Shown piece by piece: positions 18,100-26,831 of a DNA stretch of 64,000 bases. Location: positions 106,800 to 170,799 of the forward strand of contig CANFLV010000002.1 of assembly GCA_947448025.1 (NCBI GenBank), written 5' to 3'. A program made the position numbers and the translations under genes. This DNA is from Oxalobacteraceae bacterium (GTDB lineage: Bacteria; Pseudomonadota; Gammaproteobacteria; Burkholderiales; Burkholderiaceae_D). Positions within the stretch are counted from its first letter, which is position 1. The number at the start of each line of letters is the position of its first letter. Below the pieces are notes generated by a model that saw only the letters and a list, made by a program, of their open reading frames with translations, was not told the origin of the DNA and ran no database searches.

Positions 18100-19944
18100 T
18101 TAATTCAAACGCTTGATCCGTCCAAGTCCCGGCACCTGCACCGTTCCCGCCGCCCTGAAATAGGCCGATACCGCCTCAAGGTCAACCTCGCCCTGTTGGC
18201 GCTGTACGCCATTGCGCAAGACCGTGAAATTATCGCCGCCATCCGCCATGAAATTATTTACCGTCACGCGGTAGATTTTTTGCATGTCGATGGCCGTGCC
18301 ATGCAGGCGCATCGAACCGGCGACGATACGCTGGCCTTTGCCCGGTGCAGCGCCGGCCGGCTGAGCCGCATCCCAGCTGTATTCAAAACCTGCGGAGCTG
18401 GCCAGGATGTTGCCATTGGATTGCTGCGGCTGTTCCCATTGCTGCTCAAGCAGGCGCAGTAACTGCTGCCCGGTCAGGTCCATGCTCACGAGGGTGTTAT
18501 TGAAAGGCAGAACATTGAACAGCTGGCCATAAGTGACTTGCAGGCTTTGCGTGAGATCATTTCGCAGTCCGCCCGGATTCGTGAAGGCGATGTCTGCGGG
18601 TTTGCCTGCATAGTCCTTTCCTGAAGTCGCCGCCAGATAGGCATCGGTGGCGACATTGCCCAGGGTACTTTCTCCGGCTGAAGTCACGCGCCGCTCGAGC
18701 GGACCGGTGAGCGTACCGAGTGGCGTATTGCTCAGGCCTGCAGCCAGACTGACGGCGCGCTGCACGAGCGCATCGACTGCAGGGTCCCTGACCAGCGCGG
18801 CCTGTCGCGCCGGCAGTGTTATGTCCAGCCCCTTGCCATCCTTGAGCACGACGTCATTGACGACAGGCAGATTGTCTGCATTTTTTTTCAGCACCGTCCG
18901 GCTGACAGGGTCGATCGTCAAATCGATCTTGCTGACCACGCGTCCATGTGAGCCGGTTTGCGTGAGCAGCCGGCCATCGGGGCGGGTACAAATGAATTCG
19001 CGATGGGAGTGACCGGCAATGACGACATCAATGGCCGGGTCAAGCCGGTCGGTGATGCCGACAACGCGCCCGTCCAGACCTGGGCAAGCCTTGTCATTGA
19101 TCAGACGCGCTGTGGTCTGCGCGCCTTCGTGTATCAAGACCACAATGGCCGCAACGTTCTGCTTTTTCAAAACCGGTACGAGCGCATTGATGGTCTCGAC
19201 CTCGTCGGCAAACTGCAAGCCAGCCACGCCCGCTGGCGTCACTACCGACGGCGTCTCGCTGGTGGTCAGTCCGATGAAGCCGATATCGACACCGGCCACA
19301 CGCCGGATCGCATAGGCCGGAAACAGCGTCTTGCCGGTGTTTGTTTCGATCACATTTGCGGCCAGATACTGGAACTTCGCACCGCTGAATGTGCCCTGAT
19401 CCATGCAGGTATCGACGCCGACATTGCCGCGACTGCCGTTGGCTGCCTTCGGATAGCAGCCGCCATGCTGCAGGCGCTGCAGTTCCGCGCTGCCTTTGTC
19501 GAATTCATGATTGCCCACCGCGGTAATATCCAGGCCAATTTGATTCAGCACATCGATCGTGACTTCTTCGTGGAACAGGCTGGCTTCCAGCGGCGAAGCA
19601 TTGATCATGTCGCCGGCGCCGACGACGAGGGTGTTGCCCGGATTTTGCTGTTTCAAGTTCGCGACCATCGTTGCCAGATAGGCGGCGCCACCTGCGCCCA
19701 CACGCCGGCCTGAGGGCGAGCTGTCATCGGCGACCATCACGCTGCCATTGCCGGCTTGCAGATTGCTGTGGAAATCATTCAAGCCGATCAGTGTGACCGT
19801 GACAGTCGCGGGCTTTTGCGTCGTAGTACTGCCAGTCGTACCGCATGCGGCGAGCGTGATCGTCAGTGTCAGCACTGCAAGGGAAAAAATTTTGCGCACT
19901 GCAGGGCGGGCGATACTGCGGATGCGGCTGATTCGATAAGTCAT
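18100..19944 (-). CDS. Bifunctional 5'-nucleotidase / metallophosphatase
   Basis: VTLIGLNDFHSNL; GDMINASPLEASLFHEE; AVGNHEFDKG; VIAGHSHRE; NPGGLRNDL. Confidence 0.92.
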   Translation of the reverse strand: MTYRISRIRSIARPAVRKIFSLAVLTLTITLAACGTTGSTTTQKPATVTVTLIGLNDFHSNLQAGNGSVMVADDSSPSGRRVGAGGAAYLATMVANLKQQNPGNTLVVGAGDMINASPLEASLFHEEVTIDVLNQIGLDITAVGNHEFDKGSAELQRLQHGGCYPKAANGSRGNVGVDTCMDQGTFSGAKFQYLAANVIETNTGKTLFPAYAIRRVAGVDIGFIGLTTSETPSVVTPAGVAGLQFADEVETINALVPVLKKQNVAAIVVLIHEGAQTTARLINDKACPGLDGRVVGITDRLDPAIDVVIAGHSHREFICTRPDGRLLTQTGSHGRVVSKIDLTIDPVSRTVLKKNADNLPVVNDVVLKDGKGLDITLPARQAALVRDPAVDALVQRAVSLAAGLSNTPLGTLTGPLERRVTSAGESTLGNVATDAYLAATSGKDYAGKPADIAFTNPGGLRNDLTQSLQVTYGQLFNVLPFNNTLVSMDLTGQQLLRLLEQQWEQPQQSNGNILASSAGFEYSWDAAQPAGAAPGKGQRIVAGSMRLHGTAIDMQKIYRVTVNNFMADGGDNFTVLRNGVQRQQGEVDLEAVSAYFRAAGTVQVPGLGRIKRLN

Positions 19945-20059
19945 GTTTTATTATTTGGGTAGTAGGCGCGTGCGCAAGTGTAGCACTGGAGCCAGCCTAC
20001 CTTGCCTTTCAAGGCACTGTCTCGCGAAGTTAGAAATGACCTATTCCAAAGCTGCGCAT

Positions 20060-21544
20060 TTACAGCATCGCCTCAATTGTTTGCGCCACTACAGCCAGGC
20101 GTTGCATGGCCAGCTTGGTCTGGCCGGTACTCGACGCCATTTCCGCCGATCCGTTCGACAGGCTGCGCATGGCTTCCGCAACCTGCTTGATCGAACGTAC
20201 CTGTTCCTGTCCATTGAGCATGACCTGCTGCGCATTTTCATACACAGCCGTGGCGATGCCGGAGAGCTCATTAAACGTCTGGCCGGTCTTTTGCGCGATC
20301 AGCGCGACTTCGTCTACCGTGGTCGTGCCGGCTTCGGTCACCATCACGGCGGCATTCGTGGCCTTTTGAATGTCGATGACGAGGGAGTTTGCGCGTTCGG
20401 CTGATTTCTTGCTCTGGTCGGCCAATTGCCGGATCTCGGCGGCGACCACGGCAAAGCCCTTGCCTTGGTCGCCGGCGCGAGCCGCTTCCACGGCCGCATT
20501 CAGGGCGAGCATATTGGTCTGGCTGGCGAGGTCGCTGACGAGATTGGCGATCGCGCCGATCTGGCCGGCCTGCTCGGACAGGCGCAGGATCTGGTCGGCA
20601 GCGGCATTAACTTTTTCCTTTATGCGCACCATCCCGGCTTCGGTCTGGGTGGCCATTTGCAAGCCGGTGCCGGTCAGGTTTTGTGCTTCACGCGCCGAGT
20701 TCGAGGCCGACTCGGCCTGGTGCGAACTCTGCATGGCGGACACGCTCAGTTCTTCCATCGTCGAGGTGGTTTGCGCGACAGCGATAGCTTGCTGGCCGAC
20801 GACCCGCTCATGTTCCGTAATGGCCGCGGAGATCTCGCTGGACGAAGTGCTGAAGGCCGTGATTTCCCTACGAATACGCCCAGCCACAACAACATTGATG
20901 ATATACACGATGATGGTGGTCATGCATGCCGCTGCTAGCACGCCGGAGATGAAAATTGTCAGCACGGTTTGGCGCGCGCTTATTACCTCCTGCAGTTGTT
21001 GTTGCAGGATCTGATCTTCCTGTTCGCTCATGCTTGCCCGTATCAGCCGGCCTCTTTCCATCAGGGCCTTGCCTTGTCCGGACTGGATGATCTGCATCGC
21101 TTCCGGCATTTTCTTGTCCTTGGTCAGGCTGATGACACGATTCGTAGAATCGATTTTCATTTGTACCAAACTGTCGAATTCACGAAGTGCGGACTGGGCA
21201 CCCAGCTCCGGGCGCTCCAGTTTCCGCAGCATAATTATGGATTGGTTGAGCGCGCTAATCGTGTCCTCATAAGATTTCAGGTACAGGTCCTTTTCGGTAA
21301 GGACAAAACCACGCTCCTCGCTTTCGGCGCGGAATAACTGACCCTCGATTTGATTGAGCAGCGACTTGCGCTTGTATGTCTGGATCACATAATCGTTGGC
21401 ATTGGCCTGCACGCTATTGCCGTAATTAGCGACGACGATGATGGCCATGATCAGTGCCAGCAACACGCCAAAACCAATCATGATGATGGGTCGTAGCCGG
21501 TTAATGGCGTGGCGTACAATATTTGTCCGTTCTTCTGTGTACAT
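20060..21544 (-). CDS. Methyl-accepting chemotaxis protein with CHASE3/4HB-like sensor; no recognisable HAMP
   Basis: Two TM helices; [40 protein letters not shown] hairpin tip. Confidence 0.93.
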   Translation of the reverse strand: MYTEERTNIVRHAINRLRPIIMIGFGVLLALIMAIIVVANYGNSVQANANDYVIQTYKRKSLLNQIEGQLFRAESEERGFVLTEKDLYLKSYEDTISALNQSIIMLRKLERPELGAQSALREFDSLVQMKIDSTNRVISLTKDKKMPEAMQIIQSGQGKALMERGRLIRASMSEQEDQILQQQLQEVISARQTVLTIFISGVLAAACMTTIIVYIINVVVAGRIRREITAFSTSSSEISAAITEHERVVGQQAIAVAQTTSTMEELSVSAMQSSHQAESASNSAREAQNLTGTGLQMATQTEAGMVRIKEKVNAAADQILRLSEQAGQIGAIANLVSDLASQTNMLALNAAVEAARAGDQGKGFAVVAAEIRQLADQSKKSAERANSLVIDIQKATNAAVMVTEAGTTTVDEVALIAQKTGQTFNELSGIATAVYENAQQVMLNGQEQVRSIKQVAEAMRSLSNGSAEMASSTGQTKLAMQRLAVVAQTIEAML

Positions 21545-21588
21545 GGTATGTCTCCCGGCGTGTCTGATTTGCCGCGAAGTTCAGCGGA

Positions 21589-22959
21589 TCATGAATACAT
21601 GACGATGGCGTTTTGTTCACCTCTAAGCGTAGCGAGCAGTTCGCCTGCTTTCAATTCGCCGCGCGTGCCCAGCGGTGCGTCAGCTGGCATGCCTTCGAGC
21701 AGGCGCTTCGCACTACGGCGCATGCGGCTTGCGCGCAGATGTTCGCATGCGAGGTTGTATAGAGCACACAGCTCCAAATACGCGATCACGTAGTGAGGTT
21801 CGAGGTAAATCACTTTTTCAAGTAAGGTGCGGGCGCGCTGCAAGTCGCCGCTTTCCTGCGCAAGGTGCGCCAGCAGGTAATAGGCGCCGGGCTCCAGCGG
21901 TGTTCTGGCCAGCAGCTGTTCGCAGCAGGCGTTTGCCTGGGCCATCGCGCCCTGGTCTGCGAGTTGCCAAGCGTAGCTCAAGGCTTCAGGTAACGGCACT
22001 GGCGTGGCGAGCGCCACCGTAACGGGCGGATGCTGACGCGGCGCTGGCATGGCTGCAGGACGACTGCGGGAAATCCCTGGCAAAGCTGCCGGCGACGGAC
22101 TAGCCGCGACCTTCTCAGGCATGGAGTCACTGCGCCGGTACACGGCTGATTCCGCAAAGACCTGCCGCACGAGCGCCGGGAAGCAGCCGATTGCCAGCTC
22201 ATTGTGCGCTACCAGCAGGCGTCCTGCCGGCGCCAGTGCGAGCGTCAACCGATTGACTATGCGCGGCAGCGCATCGTCGCGGTAATACATGAGTACATTG
22301 CGGCACAGGATCAGGTCGAATTCACCGGCGGCGAGGTCCGGTGCAGCGCCGGCCCGCAAGTCGTCTGCGCAAAACCGCACAATGGCGCGCAGCGCTGGGA
22401 GGATTTCCCAACCCTCGCGCTGCTTGAAAAAATAGATGTTGCGTAAGCTGTCCGGAACGCCGCGAAACGACCAGTCGGGATACACCCCTGCGCGCGCGCA
22501 TTGCAGCGCCTGCACGTTGATGTCGCTGCCGATGATCCTGATGCTCCAGCCTGCGCTCAATGGCAACAGTTCTGCGACCATTATGGCCAGGCTATAAGCT
22601 TCCTCACCGGTCGAACAGCCAGCGCTCCAGATACGCAGTGTGCGGCTGGCCCTACGCTCGCGCAGGCAGGCCGGCAGCAGCCGTTTGCGCAGCAGCGCGA
22701 CTTGTCCGGCATCGCGAAAGAAGAAACTTTCCAGTGGAATCAGCGCCGCGCTGAGTGCACGGCGTTCCTGTTCTAGCGCTGCCTGGTCCGGCAAGTGCTG
22801 CAGCATGGCCAGGTAAGCGTCTGTATCATGGCAATGCGTGGCGCGTTCACGTACAGCGACGGCACTGCGGAGCTTTGACGCATCATCGATATGCATGCGG
22901 ATTCCGGTAAAAGCCGACAGGCGTTCAATCAGCGCGAGCGTGTCGGCATGTGGCGTCAT
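21589..22959 (-). CDS. CheR-type MCP methyltransferase with C-terminal TPR-like repeats (WspC-like)
   Basis: ALIPLESFFFRDAGQVALLRKRLLP; IWSAGCSTGEEAYSLAIMVAE; FDLILCRNVLMYY; TPR-like C-terminus. Confidence 0.93.
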   Translation of the reverse strand: MTPHADTLALIERLSAFTGIRMHIDDASKLRSAVAVRERATHCHDTDAYLAMLQHLPDQAALEQERRALSAALIPLESFFFRDAGQVALLRKRLLPACLRERRASRTLRIWSAGCSTGEEAYSLAIMVAELLPLSAGWSIRIIGSDINVQALQCARAGVYPDWSFRGVPDSLRNIYFFKQREGWEILPALRAIVRFCADDLRAGAAPDLAAGEFDLILCRNVLMYYRDDALPRIVNRLTLALAPAGRLLVAHNELAIGCFPALVRQVFAESAVYRRSDSMPEKVAASPSPAALPGISRSRPAAMPAPRQHPPVTVALATPVPLPEALSYAWQLADQGAMAQANACCEQLLARTPLEPGAYYLLAHLAQESGDLQRARTLLEKVIYLEPHYVIAYLELCALYNLACEHLRASRMRRSAKRLLEGMPADAPLGTRGELKAGELLATLRGEQNAIVMYS

Positions 22960-25022
22960 TGCCGTTCGCTTTCGCCGTGCACGAGCTTGCGCAGGAAATT
23001 GAGCTGGCGCTGTTGCGGTAAGGTCGTGCTCAGCACATGTGTGACGAGGCCCTTGGCAGATGCTTCAGGGGTCCGGTTCGAACTCGGCGTAGCCAGCATT
23101 ACGCGCGCCATGTTCGGATAGCGCTGGGCGAAATGTGCCAGCAAACCATGCAGTCGATCCTGTTCCTGCGGTGCCATGTCATCTTGCACCATCAGTAACG
23201 GCGGCGCTGCCAGCGTCAGGCAGTCAGAGGCCTCCTGAAGCGTGGCGCAAACATAGACTTCAAATCCGGCATTCTGCAGGAACTGGTGCCGTGCATGACG
23301 ACGCGCGATGTCGGTATCGAGCAGCGCGAGTAGCGGCTTTTTTTCTGTCTCATCAATGAGTTCCTGCTGCTGCGGATAAATCCAGGCTTGCAGCAGCTGA
23401 CGGAATTCAGCCGCCGTGACGGGTTTGGAGAACAGGTAGCCTTGGCCTTCTTCGCAGGCGTGACGTGCCAAAAAGAGGCGCTGCGCTTCGTTCTCAATGC
23501 CTTCAGCGACGATTTCATAGCCGAGCTGGCGCGCCATGGCGATGATGGCCTGCGTGATCGCGGCATCGTCGGGATTGTCGACCACCCCACGCACAAACGA
23601 TATATCGATCTTCAGGATATCGATCGGGAAGCGCTCGAGGTAGGACAGCGAAGAATAGCCAGTGCCGAAATCGTCGAGCGCGATCAAGACCCCGAGGTCG
23701 CGGATGGCTTGCAGGCGCGCGATAGTCTGTTCGGCATGTTCCATCGCAGTCGATTCGGTGATTTCGACTTCCAGGTATTCCGCGGGTAGCTCATGCTTTT
23801 GCAAAGCCATGCGGATCGTGGCGACCAGCGATTCATCGTGAAAATGTTCCGCGCAAAGGTTCACCGATACCGGCACGGTTCCAGTCGCTTCGGACAGCCA
23901 TTGGCGTTGTTGCCGACAGACGTCGCACAAGGCCCACTGCGTCATCGGGATGATCAGGCCACATTCTTCCGCAAGCGGGATGAAATCCTGCGGCGGGATG
24001 AGCCCGCACTGCGGGTCGCGCCAGCGCATTAGCGCCTCAGCGCCGGTGATGCGCCCGGTGGCCAGGCTCACGCGTGGCTGGTAAAACATTTCCAGCTCGC
24101 CGTTGGCGAAGCCGCGCCGCAGCGCTGCCTCGTTTTCGATGCGTCGCTGCGCCTTTTCATTGAGCTCGGGCGAAGCCAGCACGAAGCCGCGACGACCGCG
24201 CTGGCGTGCCAGGTACAACGCGACCTGTGCTGACAGCAGCAACGCCGGCGCATCGTCTGCATCTTTGGGATAGACGCTGATGCCGATGCAGGGCTCGATC
24301 GACAGCGGCGTGCCCTGCCACTCAAACGGCGCGCAGATGACCTGCATTAGGTCGGCTACCAGGCGCGTGATCGGCAGCTCATCATTCCGACCATCCATGA
24401 CATAGACGAATTGTTCGTTGTGGATACGGGCGACGGTATGGGCCAGTGGTCGCTTGTCTTTCAGTCGTTGCGCCATTTCGATTTGCAGTGTATCGGTCGC
24501 AGCGTGGCCTAGGCCGATGTTGACCATGTCGAGGTGGTTGAGCTGGATCACCATCAACACGATTGCGCTGCCGGCGCGTTGCGCGGCATAGATGGCCTGC
24601 GCCAGCGCTGCCAGCAGTAATTCCTTGCCTGGCAGGTCGGTGAGCGCATCGTGGGTTGCCTTGTGCGCCAATGCTTGTTCGAACTTGATGCGTTCACTCA
24701 GGTCATGCAGCGAGACCAGCAGTGCCGGCTCTTCCGGCCAAGTCATGGGGGTGATGCGCATTTCGGCTGGGCAGGGCTTGCCTTGACGCAGAACTTCGAT
24801 CTGCGTGACTTCGTTGATGACCACGGGCAGGCCAAAAAATTCGCCGACGAGTTTGTCTAAGTGGCGACCGAACATGCGCGCCGCCGCCGGATTGGCAAAC
24901 AGGATTTCACCATTGCCAGACAACACTAGTACGCCATTGATGTCATTTTCGATGATCAGCTGCAGGCGCAGCTGATAATGCCTGCCAGAGTCGTCAGGCA
25001 AGTCGGATGTGGCATCGGCCAT
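22956..25022 (-). CDS. PAS - degenerate GGDEF - EAL protein with degenerate REC-like C-terminus
   Basis: EAL: FYQPRVSLATGRITGAEALMRW, DDFGTGYSSLSYLERFPIDILKID; GGDEF site reads HNEQF; C-terminal LLALLDTDIARRHARHQFLQNAGFEVYVCATLQEA. Confidence 0.9.
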   Translation of the reverse strand: MADATSDLPDDSGRHYQLRLQLIIENDINGVLVLSGNGEILFANPAAARMFGRHLDKLVGEFFGLPVVINEVTQIEVLRQGKPCPAEMRITPMTWPEEPALLVSLHDLSERIKFEQALAHKATHDALTDLPGKELLLAALAQAIYAAQRAGSAIVLMVIQLNHLDMVNIGLGHAATDTLQIEMAQRLKDKRPLAHTVARIHNEQFVYVMDGRNDELPITRLVADLMQVICAPFEWQGTPLSIEPCIGISVYPKDADDAPALLLSAQVALYLARQRGRRGFVLASPELNEKAQRRIENEAALRRGFANGELEMFYQPRVSLATGRITGAEALMRWRDPQCGLIPPQDFIPLAEECGLIIPMTQWALCDVCRQQRQWLSEATGTVPVSVNLCAEHFHDESLVATIRMALQKHELPAEYLEVEITESTAMEHAEQTIARLQAIRDLGVLIALDDFGTGYSSLSYLERFPIDILKIDISFVRGVVDNPDDAAITQAIIAMARQLGYEIVAEGIENEAQRLFLARHACEEGQGYLFSKPVTAAEFRQLLQAWIYPQQQELIDETEKKPLLALLDTDIARRHARHQFLQNAGFEVYVCATLQEASDCLTLAAPPLLMVQDDMAPQEQDRLHGLLAHFAQRYPNMARVMLATPSSNRTPEASAKGLVTHVLSTTLPQQRQLNFLRKLVHGESERQ

Positions 25023-25023
25023 C

Positions 25024-26535
25024 TTAGCTGCGCTCCTCGTTGAACATGGATTCGACGCGTACTTCCTCGGCCGTGCCGGTATGGCTGGGCGTGCCGGCGA
25101 GGATACCGCTGACATTACGGAACGCGTGGCCGATGCTGATGCCGGTGTCGCTGATCGTGAATTCGCGGATGCCGTGGTCATGTCGCGAACCGCGCAGCTT
25201 AAGCACGATGACGCCGCGCCGGACTTCGCCGAAAACTTCGATATAGCGCAGCAGGATGATCGCATCGGCCACCGAGAGGATCTGGTCTTCCGCCATCGAG
25301 GCATTGCCGGCTAGGCGTGCCGTCGTGGTTAGCAGCGCGACGATACCCCGCGCGCGGGTATAGTCGGCCAGTTGCGTCACAAAGGCGTTGAAGTTGCGCA
25401 ACTGTGTGGCGCGTTCGAATGAGGCCAGACTGTCGAGCACCAGTCGCTGTGGCTTGAAGCGATGGATGGCTTGCTGGATGTGCAGCAGGTGGTCGATCAG
25501 GCCCACGGCTTCCGGCGAGATCGTCAGCAACATCAGCTGGCCGCTTTCGATGGCGGCTTGCATGTCGATGCCGCAGCCGCGCAAGTCGCGCAGCAGCGTG
25601 CCCACGCCTTCTTCTGTGGAGACGTAGAGGCAGCGTTCCTGTGGCGTCGCCACGGCGAAACTGCCGGCAAAAATCGTCTTGCCGCAGCCGCTGGGGCCGG
25701 ACATGAGCGTGATCAGCCCGCTCGACAGCCCACCGCCGCACATCTCGTCGAGCGTGGCGATGCCGCTCGAGACGCGCACGTCGCTGGGTGGCGGCGCCGA
25801 TAGTTCCTGCAGTGGTGCGACCACGGAAATGCCGATGCCGCTGCTGATGGTGAAAGGTGCTTCGCCGCGGCCGTGGTCTGTGCCGCGGAACTTCAGGATT
25901 TCGACGCTGCGATTACGGCTTTCGCGTTCGAGCACATGGCGCATCACGACTACGTTGTCACAGACGAATGCTTCCACTCCGTCGCGGCTGATCGGGCCGT
26001 ATTCGTCGACGCGCTCGGCGGTAATGATCGCGGTCATGTCGAGGTCCTTGAGCGCATTGAGCACGCGCTGGATTTCACTGCGCACCGTTCCCTGGTTTGG
26101 AAAGCGCAGCAGCAAGGTGCCCAGCGAATCGATGGCCAGGCGCTTGCCATCACAAAGGCTGACGGCATTACGGATGCGCAGCGTCAAGGGGGCGAGACTA
26201 TAGGCGCCAATTACGCCCAGGTCCGAGGGCTGTTCGCGGGCGTCGACAAAGTGCCACAATCCCACTGCTTCCCAGCCGGCGATATCCCAGCCAAAAGGCA
26301 GCATGTTGCGGCGTATGTCTGCCGGCGACTCTTCGAATGTGACGAAAACCGCCGCCTCGCCTGACCTCACGCCATCAACCAGGAACTGAATTGCGAAAAT
26401 GGTCTTGGCACTGCCGCTCGAGCCGGCCACCAGCGTTGTCCGGCCTGCCGGCAAGCCGCCGCGTGCGAGCAGATCGAATCCGGCAATTCCGCTGCTGGCC
26501 TTGCTGACCGGGCCTGTCATTTTTTCAGCCGCCAT
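25024..26535 (-). CDS. kaiC: KaiC-like double-domain RecA-fold ATPase/kinase
   Basis: CI Walker A GSSGSAKT, CII GPSGCGKT; FEES / STEEG catalytic Glu pairs; DAIILLRYIEVFGEVRRGVIVLKLRGSRHDHGIREFTISDTG; GAGGAG RBS. Confidence 0.94.
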   Translation of the reverse strand: MAAEKMTGPVSKASSGIAGFDLLARGGLPAGRTTLVAGSSGSAKTIFAIQFLVDGVRSGEAAVFVTFEESPADIRRNMLPFGWDIAGWEAVGLWHFVDAREQPSDLGVIGAYSLAPLTLRIRNAVSLCDGKRLAIDSLGTLLLRFPNQGTVRSEIQRVLNALKDLDMTAIITAERVDEYGPISRDGVEAFVCDNVVVMRHVLERESRNRSVEILKFRGTDHGRGEAPFTISSGIGISVVAPLQELSAPPPSDVRVSSGIATLDEMCGGGLSSGLITLMSGPSGCGKTIFAGSFAVATPQERCLYVSTEEGVGTLLRDLRGCGIDMQAAIESGQLMLLTISPEAVGLIDHLLHIQQAIHRFKPQRLVLDSLASFERATQLRNFNAFVTQLADYTRARGIVALLTTTARLAGNASMAEDQILSVADAIILLRYIEVFGEVRRGVIVLKLRGSRHDHGIREFTISDTGISIGHAFRNVSGILAGTPSHTGTAEEVRVESMFNEERS

Positions 26536-26546
26536 GAACACTCTCC

Positions 26547-26831
26547 TCAAGAAATCTGCAGCAATTGCAATAGCCGTGATACATCGCTCAAGTCACCCAT
26601 GACGCGTCTGACCGGCAAGGGATGCATGCGTGCCAGCGTCGGTGTGGCAATCAGGCGGTCGTTTTCAGCGCGCTGCGGATCGGCTTCGATGTCGACGATT
26701 TCGAGCTCGAAGGCAAATCCCAAGCGGCGCAATTCGTCCAGGGCGACCAGGGTCTGGCTGCTCTGACGCAAGGGCCCGGCGACATACAGGCACAAGCGCA
26801 GACTAAGGATAGTTTCGGGAATGGCGATCAT
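26547..26831 (-). CDS. kaiB: KaiB-like protein
   Basis: LCLYVAGPLRQSSQTLVALDEL...LEIVDIEADPQRAENDRLIATPTLARMHPLPVRRVMGDLSD. Confidence 0.94.
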   Translation of the reverse strand: MIAIPETILSLRLCLYVAGPLRQSSQTLVALDELRRLGFAFELEIVDIEADPQRAENDRLIATPTLARMHPLPVRRVMGDLSDVSRLLQLLQIS

